Positions 9,956-19,236 of a stretch of 64,000 nucleotides of DNA are shown one piece after another (within the stretch, counting starts at the first letter, position 1; each line of letters starts with the position of its first letter). This stretch comes from Ahniella affigens (GTDB lineage: Bacteria > Pseudomonadota > Gammaproteobacteria > Xanthomonadales > Ahniellaceae), in NCBI RefSeq assembly GCF_003015185.1, contig NZ_CP027860.1:1364001-1428000 (forward strand). The letters are read 5' to 3'. The notes below the pieces were generated by a model, which did no database searches, was not told the DNA's origin, and was given only the letters and a program-made list of their open reading frames with translations. Made by a program: the position numbers and the translations under genes.

Positions 9956-10190
9956 CAAGTAACCCCCTCCCGAGCCCTCCCCCGCGATCGCGGGGGAGGG
10001 GGCGCTCCCTCTCCCACGCGAGTGGGAGAGGGCTGGGGAGAGGGCTACTTGTCACGCTGCACTGTCGTGAGACTCGCGCATCGTCGGTGGCAGTTTGATG
10101 CGCGAATAAACGCACCCTCGGTGCGGCCGGCACTCCCACGCGAGTGGGAAAGGGTCGGGGAGACGGCTGCTTGCGATACGCATCCGAGTG
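9956..10190 (+). repeat. Family A modular repeat, copy 1
   Basis: The 481-base gap between divergent thrA and cmk is mostly one repeat. It has a GC-rich palindrome (CCCCCGCGATCGCGGGGG), then a CCACGCGAGTGG hairpin inside pyrimidine/purine-rich flanks. A unique middle segment contains GTTTGATGCGCGAATAA, and a second CCACGCGAGTGG module closes it. The same modules in the same order recur near 27.7, 35.7 and 52.8 kb. No coding region or clear promoter was seen in the rest of the gap. Confidence 0.85.
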
Positions 10191-10289
10191 GACGACCGCG
10201 CGGGGCACAATCTTTTCCCCGATTCAAGACTGTTCGCTCCACATCCGGTCGATAAACTAGTCGCATCATTACCCGGATTGGAATCGCCC

Positions 10290-10985
10290 ATGACTCATCC
10301 CGCTGTCCCTGTGCTCACAATCGATGGCCCAACCGGGTCTGGCAAGGGCACGATTTCGCGGGCGGTGGCCGAGCGATTGGGCTGGTTGTTCCTAGACAGC
10401 GGCGCGCTGTATCGGGCAGTGGGGTTGGCGGCGAGCTGGGAAGGTCTGGATTTTGATGACCAGGAGGCGCTGGCGCGCTGCGCCCTGGAAACCGATATCC
10501 GGTTCGAGGATCGCCCGAACGACGACCCGCTGGTGTTCGTCAACGGCGCCGAGGCGGGGTCGGACCTCCGCACCGAAATCGCCGGTGCGGCGGCCTCAGC
10601 CATCGCCGCGATTCCGGCGGTACGCGCCGCGCTGGTAGAAAAACAACGGCAATTCAGACAGTTACCGGGTCTGGTCGCCGACGGTCGCGATATGGGAACA
10701 GTGATTTTCCCCGATGCGGGTGTCAAAGTGTTTCTGACCGCAAGCGCTGAAGAGCGTGCCGAACGACGCTATAAACAGTTGAAGCAAAAGGGATTCGAGG
10801 TTACACTAGATACCCTCTTGCGCGACATCGTCGCGCGCGACGCTCGCGATACCGGGCGTGCGGTGGCACCACTCAAACCGGCCGACGACGCCGTTTCGAT
10901 TGATACCACTGGCATGTCAATCAACGCGGTGATCGATGCGGTTCTCGCTCTGGCAGCAGCGCGTGGAATTGCAGCGACGCACTGA
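10290..10985 (+). CDS. cmk: Cytidylate kinase
   Basis: A 231-residue (d)CMP kinase. The P-loop [13 protein letters not shown] lies near the N-terminus, and [20 protein letters not shown] and the LID-region [13 protein letters not shown] motif are all in place. The ATG at 10290 is used because the family begins directly before the P-loop. The longer open frame starting at 10188 runs through repeat sequence and was rejected. It is followed by rpsA, the common proteobacterial order. Confidence 0.96.
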   Translation: MTHPAVPVLTIDGPTGSGKGTISRAVAERLGWLFLDSGALYRAVGLAASWEGLDFDDQEALARCALETDIRFEDRPNDDPLVFVNGAEAGSDLRTEIAGAAASAIAAIPAVRAALVEKQRQFRQLPGLVADGRDMGTVIFPDAGVKVFLTASAEERAERRYKQLKQKGFEVTLDTLLRDIVARDARDTGRAVAPLKPADDAVSIDTTGMSINAVIDAVLALAAARGIAATH

Positions 10986-11195
10986 GTCTCGATAGCACGG
11001 CGTTCGTTACATCAACAGCGGTGGCTTCCAGCGCGGCGGTTACGCCTGCGTCGGGCGCCATCGCTAAGCGCGTTTCAAATCGGTGTGGTTTGCGCCCGCT
11101 GCTCTGGAACGCAAGTTTGGGTAGCGCTCGGTTCGAGCGTCGCGCAAACCAGTTTTCGGTCCCTGATTCCAGATGGAAGTCAGGGGTTATCAACC

Positions 11196-11240
11196 GTGTA
11201 CCGCAAGGTGCACACAACCCGATTCATCCCTGGATGAATC
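11196..11240 (+). promoter_or_regulatory. Structured rpsA mRNA leader (two hairpins)
   Basis: Two stem-loops lie just upstream of the rpsA ribosome site. One at 11196-11213 has a 7-bp stem (one G-U pair) closed by a GCAA tetraloop. The second at 11221-11240 has perfect 8-bp arms, GATTCATC and GATGAATC, around CCTG. The GGAAGGA ribosome site at 11250-11256 follows. rpsA of E. coli is translationally autoregulated by S1 through a folded leader, so a similar role is inferred here. Confidence 0.5.
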
Positions 11241-11258
11241 ACTGTAATCGGAAGGAAC

Positions 11259-12926
11259 ATGACTGAGAGTTTTGCCGAGCTGTTCGAGCGTAGCCAACAA
11301 CCGCTGACCAAATTGAAGCCAGGTAGCATCGTGACTGGTGTGGTCGTGGCCGTGCGTGACGACGTGGTCGTCATCAATGCGGGTCTGAAGTCCGAAGGCA
11401 TTGTGCCGATCGAGCAGTTCAAAAATGAACGCGGCGAAATCGAAGTGGAAGTCGGCCAGGAAATCAAGGTCGCCCTCGACTCGCTCGAGAACGGTTTCGG
11501 CGAAACCGTGCTGTCGCGCGAAAAGGCCAAGCGTTCCATGGTGTGGGACGAGTTGGAAGAAGCGCTGAACAGCAACGCCACCATCACCGGCCGCATCAGT
11601 GGCAAGGTCAAGGGTGGTTTCACCGTCGATATCCGCGATGTCCGTGCATTCCTGCCGGGTTCGCTGGTCGACGTGCGTCCGGTGCGCGATACGTCGTACC
11701 TGGAAGGCAAAGAATTGGAATTCAAGCTCATCAAACTGGATCGCAAGCGCAACAACGTGGTCGTCTCCCGCCGTGCGGTGGTCGAGTCCGAGAACAGCGT
11801 TGAGCGCGAGCAGCTGGCGGAGCGCCTGATCGAAGGCGCGGTCGTGAAGGGTGTGGTCAAGAACCTCACCGATTACGGCGCGTTCGTCGACCTCGGCGGC
11901 ATCGATGGTCTGCTGCACATCACCGACATGGCATGGAAGCGCGTCCGTCATCCGTCCGAAGTGGTTGAAGTCGGCCAGGAAATGGACGTCCGCGTGCTCA
12001 AGTACGACCGCGAGCGCAACCGCGTCAGCCTCGGCCTGAAGCAGATGGGCGAAGATCCGTGGGTGAACATCGCCCGCCGTTACCAGGTTGGCGGTCGCTT
12101 CTTCGGCAAGGTTTCGAACGTGACCGACTACGGTTGCTTCGTCGAACTGGAGCCGGGCGTCGAAGGTCTGGTGCACGTGTCGGAAATGGATTGGACGAAC
12201 AAGAACGTCAACCCAGGCAAGCTGGTGCAGGTCGGTGACGAGTCCGAAGTGATGGTGCTCGACGTCGATGAAGAGCGTCGCCGTATCTCGCTCGGCATGA
12301 AGCAATGCCAGGCGAATCCGTGGGAAGCCTTCGCGGCCAACTTCAAGAAGGGCGACCGCGTGTCGGGCACGATCAAGTCGATTACCGACTTCGGCGTGTT
12401 CATCGGCTTGGATGGCGGTATCGATGGCCTCGTCCATCTGTCCGACATCTCGTGGCAGGCTTCGGGTGAAGACCTGGTTCGCAACTTCAAGAAGGGCGAA
12501 CTGCTGGAAGCCGTGGTCCTCGCAGTTGATCCGGAGCGTGAGCGCATCTCGCTCGGCATCAAGCAGCTGGAGCAGGATCCGTTTGCTACGTACATGGCCA
12601 ACAATCCGCGCGGCAGCATCGTCCGCGGTACGGTCCGTGAAGTCGACTCGCGCGGCGCCACGATCTACCTCGGTGACGGCATTGAGGGTTACTTGCGTGC
12701 CAACGACATTGCCAAGGAACGCGTTGACGACGCCACCACCCGTCTGAAAGTGGGTGATGCCGTGGAAGCCAAGTTCATTGGTATGGATCGTAAGGGCCGC
12801 ACGCTGCAGCTCTCGATTCGCGCCAAGGACGAGCAAGAACTGGCCGACACCCTGGCCGAGTACCAGAGCGCCAGCGGCGGCACGACCAAGCTCGGCGCCC
12901 TGCTGAAGGAACAAATGGGCAAGTAA
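11259..12926 (+). CDS. rpsA: 30S ribosomal protein S1
   Basis: A 555-residue RNA-binding protein with six S1 (OB-fold) repeats, the full gammaproteobacterial form. It begins [10 protein letters not shown] and shows the recurring pattern G.V..I.DFG.F..L..GI.GLVH.SDI. It recruits structured mRNAs to the 30S subunit. A strong GGAAGGA ribosome site precedes the ATG. It has its own downstream terminator and lies between cmk and ihfB, the conserved order. Codon use is strongly biased, as expected for a highly expressed gene, and its antisense frames are long as a result. Confidence 0.98.
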   Translation: MTESFAELFERSQQPLTKLKPGSIVTGVVVAVRDDVVVINAGLKSEGIVPIEQFKNERGEIEVEVGQEIKVALDSLENGFGETVLSREKAKRSMVWDELEEALNSNATITGRISGKVKGGFTVDIRDVRAFLPGSLVDVRPVRDTSYLEGKELEFKLIKLDRKRNNVVVSRRAVVESENSVEREQLAERLIEGAVVKGVVKNLTDYGAFVDLGGIDGLLHITDMAWKRVRHPSEVVEVGQEMDVRVLKYDRERNRVSLGLKQMGEDPWVNIARRYQVGGRFFGKVSNVTDYGCFVELEPGVEGLVHVSEMDWTNKNVNPGKLVQVGDESEVMVLDVDEERRRISLGMKQCQANPWEAFAANFKKGDRVSGTIKSITDFGVFIGLDGGIDGLVHLSDISWQASGEDLVRNFKKGELLEAVVLAVDPERERISLGIKQLEQDPFATYMANNPRGSIVRGTVREVDSRGATIYLGDGIEGYLRANDIAKERVDDATTRLKVGDAVEAKFIGMDRKGRTLQLSIRAKDEQELADTLAEYQSASGGTTKLGALLKEQMGK

Positions 12927-12951
12927 TTCTGCCCAAGTTCCTGATCTGGAC

Positions 12952-12981
12952 AAAAAAAGGGCCGCGCAAGCGGCCCTTTTT
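12952..12981 (+). terminator. Rho-independent terminator of rpsA
   Basis: A stem of AAAAGGGCCG and CGGCCCTTTT closes a 6-base loop (CGCAAG). It is preceded by an A-tract and ends in a T-run, 25 bases after the rpsA stop. The A and T tracts on either side would let it work on both strands. Confidence 0.92.
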
Positions 12982-13436
12982 CGTGGTCGACGGCAGCGGA
13001 CGCGGGGTCCTGAACGCATCTCGGAACGCGTCGCGGGCAGGATTTGATGCTTGTCTGGTTTCGAGAAGTGATTCCAATAAAATCAACACTTTAGACTGGC
13101 TATGCTTGCCCGGGTTTAGGGTCGAAAACCCTTTGCAATCCGGTCAGTCTGCGGCAGATTTCGGGACGGCACTGAAATTACCAGTGCAAGTACCTGAAAA
13201 CGCTGGTATTTGCGGCTTTCTCGTGCGAGTATTGCCGTTGAGAGACCGGCCGCCCTGTCGCGCCCGCAGGCGCTTTCGCCGAATGCATCGCCAATGTGAT
13301 TCCGAATCCCTCAGCGGAACACCTTGGATGAGCGCGGCAAATGCCTGAAGGCCAACGGCACGCAACCGGGCTCGATGCGGCCCAGGTGTCATTGCACTTT
13401 GGGGTTCTCGATGGAAGGATGACGGAAACAACGGAC
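12982..13436. other. Non-coding gap rpsA-ihfB
   Basis: About 450 bases after the rpsA terminator with no convincing coding frame. A lower-GC stretch near 13070-13110 is the likeliest place for an ihfB promoter, but no clear -35/-10 pair was found. An in-frame ATG at 13419 with GGAAGG directly against it is an alternative ihfB start. Confidence 0.4.
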
Positions 13437-13793
13437 ATGACCAAATCGGAATTGATCGAAGCCCTGTCCCGGCGCCAGACCCACCTTGCCTTTCACGACG
13501 TAGAGTTTGCCGTCAAGGAAATCCTTGAGCAGATTGCCAATGCGTTGGCCGCTGGCGATCGCGTTGAGATCCGCGGTTTTGGCAGTTTCTCGCTGCACTT
13601 CCGTCCGCCGCGCATGGGGCGCAACCCCAAGACCGGTGACTCGGTGTCGCTGCCGGGCAAATACGTGCCTTACTTCAAGCCCGGCAAAGAACTGCGCGAC
13701 CGCGTGAACGAGAGCGCCGCGCCCATTACTGCTGAGTCCTCAGTAGATGATGGCGACGACGGCGATGACGGCGACGACGACTCGATCAGCTGA
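13437..13793 (+). CDS. ihfB: Integration host factor subunit beta with acidic C-terminal tail
   Basis: A 118-residue HU/IHF-family DNA-bending protein. The start [10 protein letters not shown] and the beta-arm region [21 protein letters not shown] are the IhfB signature. The core ends near residue 95, as in other IhfB proteins. An Asp/Gly-rich tail then contains a repeated DDG motif (about residues 100-118), which the E. coli protein lacks. The ATG at 13437 was preferred to one at 13419 because of spacing to the upstream GGAA. lapA follows 8 bases after the stop, as in many gammaproteobacteria. Confidence 0.94.
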   Translation: MTKSELIEALSRRQTHLAFHDVEFAVKEILEQIANALAAGDRVEIRGFGSFSLHFRPPRMGRNPKTGDSVSLPGKYVPYFKPGKELRDRVNESAAPITAESSVDDGDDGDDGDDDSIS

Positions 13794-13801
13794 GTGCGCC
13801 C

Positions 13802-14110
13802 ATGAAGCGCTGGCTGCTCCTCATTCTGATGATTCTGGTTTCGGTGTTGGCGGCCGCGTTTTCGCTGGTCAACCGAGATTCGGTCAGCCTTGATCTGCTT
13901 GCCGCCCGAACCGAGTTGCCGCTCGGCGTGCTCGTCTTGGGAGCGGTGCTCGCGGGCGCGGCCATTGCGGGTGCAGTGTTGTTCGCCACGGTGATCTTGT
14001 CCCAGAACCTAAAGCTCAGATCCCTGCGCCGCGAACTCGACAAGTTGAAGAGTGCGCAAGCGAAGGCGCCGCCCGCCGAGCCACCGGCACCGACTGCGCC
14101 GATCGTGTGA
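13802..14110 (+). CDS. lapA: Lipopolysaccharide assembly protein A (LapA/YciS)
   Basis: A 102-residue inner membrane protein (DUF1049). It has two hydrophobic helices (about residues 3-22 and 42-66) separated by the loop NRDSVSLDLL typical of LapA. A charged coiled segment and a short Pro/Ala tail follow. LapA works with LapB to control LPS synthesis through LpxC turnover. Its stop codon overlaps the ATG of lapB (TGATG). Confidence 0.92.
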   Translation: MKRWLLLILMILVSVLAAAFSLVNRDSVSLDLLAARTELPLGVLVLGAVLAGAAIAGAVLFATVILSQNLKLRSLRRELDKLKSAQAKAPPAEPPAPTAPIV

Positions 14111-15288
14111 TGCCCTGGCCCCTGGAACTGTTGGCACTACTTCTGATCCTGATTGCGTTCTTTGGTGGCTACGTGCTGGCGAGCCGCGGCGCCGAACGGA
14201 CCAAGGGCGCCCAGGTGGACAAACTCCGGCGCTCTTATTTCCGTGGGTTGAATTACCTGTTGAACGAACAACAGGACAAGGCCATCGAGGTCTTCCTGCA
14301 AATCGCCGAAGTCGACAAACACACCATCGAAACCCATCTCGCGCTTGGCAATCTGTTTCGTCGCAGAGGTGAAACCGATCGCGCGATCCGTGTGCACCAG
14401 AATCTGATTGCGCGGCCAAACCTCACCAGCGAGCAAAAGTCACTGGCCTTGCTTGAGTTGGGCGAGGACTACATGCGTGCCGGCCTGTTGGATCGCGCCG
14501 AAACGCTGTTCACCGATCTGGTGTCGATCGACACCCATGCTGCAACCGCATTGCGCCAACTGATCAGTATTTGTCAGCAGGAACGTGATTGGGCGCGTGG
14601 CATCGACTTTGCGCGGCGACTCGAAAAAACCACCGGGGAATCCCAGGCCGACTTGATTGCCCAGTTCCTGTGCGAATTGGCAGATGCAAAGTTGCAGGCG
14701 AACAAGATCGACGATGGCCGGCGCCTGCTGGCGGAAGCGCGCGCGGCGGCACCGGCAGCCGTGCGGGCTTATGCCCAAGAGAGCAAGCTGGCGCACGCGC
14801 GGGGCGAGGATCGCGTCTGCATCCAGTTCGGCAGCCGGGCGCTGGAGCTCGATGCCGAACTGACGCCGGAGCTCATGCCGTTGGTGGTCGAGGCCTTTGA
14901 CCGTACGGGTGAGCCCAAGCGCGCCGACGACTTTCTTGAAAACGCGATGTTGCGATATCCAGGCGTGTCGCCGGTCATTGCCAAGAGCCGGCGTATCGTC
15001 GAGCGCGAAGGTGAAGACGCTGCGATCAGGTTCTTGTCCGAACGCTTGAAGTCGCGCCCGTCGGTTCGAGGTCTGGCATCGCTCGTTGATCTGCAGGTGA
15101 AGTCCGCCGAGAGCGCGGCCCGCGAGCAGTTGACGTCTCTGGGCGAATTGCTCGCGCGCCTGATCCGGGCGCAGTCTGCCTACCGCTGCAACAAGTGCGG
15201 ATTCGGTGCCAAACAGCATCATTGGCAGTGTCCGGGATGCAAGTCGTGGAGCTCGGTGCGACCGGTCCATGGCGTGGCCGGAGACTGA
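14110..15288 (+). CDS. lapB: Lipopolysaccharide assembly protein B (LapB/YciM)
   Basis: A 392-residue membrane-anchored TPR protein that by family role regulates LPS production through FtsH-dependent LpxC degradation. It has an N-terminal membrane helix (residues about 5-20), the conserved LNYLLNEQQDKAIEVF start of the first TPR, a series of TPRs to about 320, and a C-terminal rubredoxin-type zinc domain (CNKCGF and CPGCKSW). ATG 14110 overlaps the lapA stop; a GTG one codon upstream (14107) is also possible. The next gene starts directly after its stop. Confidence 0.95.
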   Translation: MPWPLELLALLLILIAFFGGYVLASRGAERTKGAQVDKLRRSYFRGLNYLLNEQQDKAIEVFLQIAEVDKHTIETHLALGNLFRRRGETDRAIRVHQNLIARPNLTSEQKSLALLELGEDYMRAGLLDRAETLFTDLVSIDTHAATALRQLISICQQERDWARGIDFARRLEKTTGESQADLIAQFLCELADAKLQANKIDDGRRLLAEARAAAPAAVRAYAQESKLAHARGEDRVCIQFGSRALELDAELTPELMPLVVEAFDRTGEPKRADDFLENAMLRYPGVSPVIAKSRRIVEREGEDAAIRFLSERLKSRPSVRGLASLVDLQVKSAESAAREQLTSLGELLARLIRAQSAYRCNKCGFGAKQHHWQCPGCKSWSSVRPVHGVAGD

Positions 15289-16302
15289 GTGTTGCTGCCG
15301 TTTCTGGTGCTCACCGTGGCCGCCGCGCTGGTCAGCGCGCTGGGCGCCGTCATGATTATTCATCGCGCGCATGCGCTCGGGCTGATTGACCAACCAGGGC
15401 AGCGCCGCATGCATCGTATTCCGACGCCGCGTGGCGGCGGCATAGGGATGGTGTTCGCATTGCTGCTGAGCCTGATTCTGGCGGCATCGTTCGGTTTTCT
15501 GTCGCCGGCTGCGGCCTTGTGGGCGTTGGCCGGGCTCAGTGTGCTCGCGCTGGTTGGATTCTGGGATGACCGCAGCAACTTGCCAGTGCTGCCACGCCTG
15601 GCTGCCCATGGACTCGCCAGTCTCCTGCTCGCGTGGTCGTTGCTTCATGGGGACTTGCCGGTGTCGTTCATCGCGCTTGTGGCCTTGGCCTTGGTGTTTC
15701 CATTCGCGATCAACTTGAGCAACTTCTTGGATGGTTTGAACGGCATCCTGACGCTGCAGCTATTGGTCCCACTGCTGGCCATGTGTGTGCTGCTGCCCGT
15801 GGACTCGACACTCTGGCCGCTGGCATTCGCGGGTACGGCAGCGTTGATCAGCTTTCTGCCATTCAACTTTCCGAGTGCGCGCTGTTTCATGGGCGATGCT
15901 GCGAGTGGCACGATTGGCAGCTTCGTCGCGTGGATCGGTTGTGCGGCCATGCTTCGAGGTGAATTGCACCCGATTCTGTTTTTGCTACTGAATTCGGGCA
16001 TGTTGATCGACACGCTGCTGACTTTGTCCAGGCGGGCGCTGGTCGGCAAGAAGTTCTGGCGCGCGCATCGCGAGCATCTCTACCAGTGGTGGGCACGGGC
16101 TGGTGCGTCGGTCATCGCGGTCAACGTTCGGTACCTGGCATGGAGTGCCGCGTCGATCCTGTATGGGGTGCTGGTTCTGCGGTCCCAACCAGGCGCGTTG
16201 CAATGGCTGCTGACGGCGCTCTGGTTCGTACTTGGTGGGGTCCTTTGGCGTCTTTTCAGGGCGCGGGTGCTCCGCGCGGTACGCTTGGGCGAGCGTGCTT
16301 GA
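15289..16302 (+). CDS. Glycosyltransferase family 4 (WecA/MraY-like polyprenyl-phosphate sugar-1-phosphate transferase)
   Basis: A 337-residue polytopic membrane enzyme with about ten hydrophobic segments. Motifs of the polyprenyl-phosphate N-acetylhexosamine-1-phosphate transferase family are visible: the early cytoplasmic RRMHRIPTPRGGG, GFWDDR near residue 85, NLSNFLDGLNG near 145, and FMGDAASG near 200. It probably starts an O-antigen or other surface glycan on undecaprenyl phosphate. The GTG start abuts the lapB stop, so it is likely part of the ihfB-lapAB transcript. The sugar substrate cannot be read from the sequence. Confidence 0.88.
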   Translation: MLLPFLVLTVAAALVSALGAVMIIHRAHALGLIDQPGQRRMHRIPTPRGGGIGMVFALLLSLILAASFGFLSPAAALWALAGLSVLALVGFWDDRSNLPVLPRLAAHGLASLLLAWSLLHGDLPVSFIALVALALVFPFAINLSNFLDGLNGILTLQLLVPLLAMCVLLPVDSTLWPLAFAGTAALISFLPFNFPSARCFMGDAASGTIGSFVAWIGCAAMLRGELHPILFLLLNSGMLIDTLLTLSRRALVGKKFWRAHREHLYQWWARAGASVIAVNVRYLAWSAASILYGVLVLRSQPGALQWLLTALWFVLGGVLWRLFRARVLRAVRLGERA

Positions 16303-16336
16303 AGCGCAATCCTGGCGCCTGTTACCGATGACCGAT

Positions 16337-18637
16337 TCAGGGCCGGTCTTGGTGTTCAGCCGAGATGGTCTCGGATCTGCATCGCTGCAACAGCCAGTCT
16401 TCCAGTTGCGTTAGTTGGCTCCGTTGCCGCTCGGACTGAGCGACCGGTAACGGCAGCGACTTGCTTCCGCATTCTTGCCTGGCTTTTGCATGCAGCCACT
16501 CCAGTCGTTGCCAATCGAAACGCATCTGACTCGACCATTCCGTCGAATGGTCGAGGCCGCGGGCTTCGGCAACCAACGCTGGCCAAGCTGCGGGCTCCAC
16601 TGATTGGGGTTGGCTCAGGAAGTCGAGCAACATTTGATGCACGTGGAGCCGGAAGCGCTCCATGTGACCCGCGGCATACTCCGCCAGTACGCGGTCAGTG
16701 CTCATTGCCAGCGCGCGCTTGGCGTCATCGAAGTTGCCCAAATCCATGTCGACTTCGGCGAGCCACCAATACGCTTCGGCGGTGCGCAACCCCGAGAAGG
16801 AATCTGGCGACTTGCTGATCACGTTCGTCGCCGCCGCAAAACTCTCTCGCGCCAACCGAGCTTCGCCGAGTCGGAGCAGGCCGCGGCCGCGCTCACGAAG
16901 GCTCGATTCTGCGTTGTGTGCGGGCAGACTCGGGGGGAGTTGGTCCGGTGCAGCGCGCGCAAACAGCTCGAGCGCGCGCTCGCGATCATTCAGATGCGCG
17001 TAAACACCACCCAGTGCGGTTTCGGCAGCCAATACGAGGCCCGGTTCGCGGCAGCGCGGTGACCACTGTTGCAGGCGCTGGCGAATGCGGTCGGCCCGTT
17101 CGAGGGCTGATTCCGACTTCGGGTCTATCGCCAAAGCCTGCAGCTTCAGAAGATCGATGCGTTGATTGCCACTGATCAGAGGCTCGTCGCCAGCACGTTG
17201 CCACGCTTGTTCCAGAACGGTAAATGCCGGTTCTTGCCGACCAAGGTTCAGCAGGCCATTGCCGATTTCCAGCAGGGCGCGCATCGCGCCTGTGGCATCC
17301 TGCTCAGGGTCGGCATGAATCCGGTTTGCGGCATCGACCAGGAATTCGGAAGCGGGCGGATCGCGTCCCGCATAGTGTTGTGGGCTCGCCGCCGCCAAGA
17401 CCTCAAGCAGCGCGTTGGTCTGTCGATCGGCGCGTTCGGCCTGCCGCCGTGCCTCGCGGGCCTGCCAAAGTGCCACGCTCAAGGCCGCCAGGATCAACGT
17501 CAGTGTGACCACGCCCAGCAAGATCGGCCAACGAAATCGCTGCAGCAACAGTTGCACGCGCTCCTTTGGTGAGCCGGCGCCGCTTCGGGGCGCACGGCGT
17601 TCCAGCCAGTCGCGGAGATCATCGGCAAATGCGGCAGCACTTGCGTGTCGACGATTCGGGTCGAGCGCCATCGCCTTGCTTAAGATGTCGGGCAGCACGC
17701 GCTGCGCGCGTTTGCGATCACGCTCATCGAGTCCCGAACGCTCGGTCAGCACGCGGCGCAAGTCCAGTCGATCCGGTGCCAGCACGCGTGCCGCCCAGGA
17801 CTGCTCATCCGTACTGGGCGGCTGGTAGGGCATGTGTCCCGCGCAGAGCTCAAAACCCAACACCCCGAGTGCATGCACGTCAACGCCCGTTCCAACGGCT
17901 TCACCCAAGATCTGCTCCGGCGCTGCGTAGCGCGGCGTCATGGGCAGACCAAACTGGCTGAGACCGTCCTCAACCGGATCATCCAAGAGCTTGGCGACGC
18001 CAAAGTCCAGGAGCTTCGCCGAGCCGTCAGCGCCGATCAGAATATTCGCGGGTTTGAGATCGCGATGAATGACCAGCTGCGCATGCGCAAACGCGACGGT
18101 TTCGGCAACCTGAATCAACATCGAAACTCGCTGATCGAGCGTCGGGTGCCGGCGTTCTGCCCAGTGCAGCAAATCTTCACCCTCGACCAGCTCCATCGCG
18201 AGCCATGGTTGCCCACTGTCGGTCATGCCGCCATCGAGCAGGCGTGCGATGCGCGGATGTTGCAATCGGGCCAGGATCTGCCGTTCGCGCAGAAACCGCT
18301 GCACCAGCATCTGGCCGGGTTTCGCTGATTTCAGGATCTTAAGCGCGACGCGTTGGGTGAATCCGCCGTCGACGCGCTCCCCGACAAACACGTCACCCAT
18401 GCCGCCGGCACCGAGCTTCGTGCCGACTCGAAAAGGGCCCAGGCGTTCGAGCTGCAAGGATGCGGGGGCTTCCAGGTCTCGAAAGTCGGTGCTCGCCAGT
18501 AGGGCGTTCAATTCATCGGCGAGCGCCGGGGCTTGGCGTTCGATTTCCTGAAGTCGGATCGCGCGCGCCGATTCCGGTAACTCGACGAGTTCATGGAAAT
18601 GCGCACGAAGCGTGGCGAAGGCGAAAGGAGCGCTCAT
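16337..18637 (-). CDS. Membrane-anchored Ser/Thr protein kinase with TPR-like sensor region
   Basis: A 766-residue Hanks-type kinase. A short helical N-terminus precedes the kinase domain, which has the glycine loop GAGGMG at 76-81, a lysine at about 100, HRDLKPAN with Asp193, DFG at 211-213 and the activation-segment motif TPRYAAPE near 235. One membrane helix follows at about 368-390, then a coiled segment and a long alpha-helical, TPR-like C-terminal region. The gene lies 44 bases downstream of an ECF sigma factor gene on the same strand. That pairing matches the known group in which a kinase activates a sigma factor by phosphorylation (PknT/EcfP type), so the sigma factor is the likely substrate (inference). 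Confidence 0.92.
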   Translation of the reverse strand: MSAPFAFATLRAHFHELVELPESARAIRLQEIERQAPALADELNALLASTDFRDLEAPASLQLERLGPFRVGTKLGAGGMGDVFVGERVDGGFTQRVALKILKSAKPGQMLVQRFLRERQILARLQHPRIARLLDGGMTDSGQPWLAMELVEGEDLLHWAERRHPTLDQRVSMLIQVAETVAFAHAQLVIHRDLKPANILIGADGSAKLLDFGVAKLLDDPVEDGLSQFGLPMTPRYAAPEQILGEAVGTGVDVHALGVLGFELCAGHMPYQPPSTDEQSWAARVLAPDRLDLRRVLTERSGLDERDRKRAQRVLPDILSKAMALDPNRRHASAAAFADDLRDWLERRAPRSGAGSPKERVQLLLQRFRWPILLGVVTLTLILAALSVALWQAREARRQAERADRQTNALLEVLAAASPQHYAGRDPPASEFLVDAANRIHADPEQDATGAMRALLEIGNGLLNLGRQEPAFTVLEQAWQRAGDEPLISGNQRIDLLKLQALAIDPKSESALERADRIRQRLQQWSPRCREPGLVLAAETALGGVYAHLNDRERALELFARAAPDQLPPSLPAHNAESSLRERGRGLLRLGEARLARESFAAATNVISKSPDSFSGLRTAEAYWWLAEVDMDLGNFDDAKRALAMSTDRVLAEYAAGHMERFRLHVHQMLLDFLSQPQSVEPAAWPALVAEARGLDHSTEWSSQMRFDWQRLEWLHAKARQECGSKSLPLPVAQSERQRSQLTQLEDWLLQRCRSETISAEHQDRP

Positions 18638-18681
18638 GCCTGATCCATACGCGGTCTAGGTCACAGAACTGACAGGCGACA

Positions 18682-19236
18682 TCACGCGAGTGCCTGCCGC
18701 AACCAGGCTCGCGCCATCGCGAAGTCGCGATAAACCGTCCGTTCGTCCACGCCAAGCAATGCGGCGACTTCGGCCACTTCCAGCCCCCCAAAATAGCGAA
18801 GCTCAATCACTTCGGCGACGCGCGCATCGAGCTTTTGCAACTCGGACAGTGCCTGATCGAGCGCGAACAAGTCGACATCCTGATCGATCGGCAGGGCAAG
18901 CGCTTCGAGAAACGGCACGCGCTGCCAATCGCCACCGCGCTTGTCGCGTTGCTGTGCGCGCAGACGGTCAATCAAGATCTGCCGCATGGTCTTGGCCGCC
19001 GTCGTAAAGAAGTGCTTGCGATCCACAAACTGTGGGGGGCTGTTGCCCAGAAAACGCAGAAACACGTCATGAATCAAAGCGGTTGGTTGCAGCGTGTCGT
19101 GGCCATGGTTGCTGCGGAGTTGTTGATCCGCGAGGCGGCGCAAGTCGGCGTACACAAATGGCAGCAGGGCATCGAGCGCGCCAGCGTCTCCGTGGGTCCA
19201 GCGGTGTATCAGTTCGGTGAGTGCAACGTCGGTCAT
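18682..19236 (-). CDS. ECF-family sigma factor (kinase-linked group)
   Basis: A 184-residue sigma factor of the ECF type typified by TIGR02999. Region 2 includes FVYADLRRLADQQL, TALIHDVFLRFL and the conserved HFFTTAAKTMRQILIDRLR. Region 4 ends LRYFGGLEVAEVAALLGVDERTVYRDFAMARAWL. No anti-sigma gene is adjacent; a Ser/Thr kinase lies downstream instead. ATG 19236 overlaps the hutI stop (ATGA), so translation is coupled to hutI, an unusual association. The long open frame upstream lies inside hutI and is not used. Confidence 0.92.
   Translation of the reverse strand: MTDVALTELIHRWTHGDAGALDALLPFVYADLRRLADQQLRSNHGHDTLQPTALIHDVFLRFLGNSPPQFVDRKHFFTTAAKTMRQILIDRLRAQQRDKRGGDWQRVPFLEALALPIDQDVDLFALDQALSELQKLDARVAEVIELRYFGGLEVAEVAALLGVDERTVYRDFAMARAWLRQALA

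Noticed and set aside
11190..13019. 609-codon open frame antisense to rpsA
   Set aside because: Same effect: strong codon bias of rpsA leaves its complement open. No recognisable protein features.
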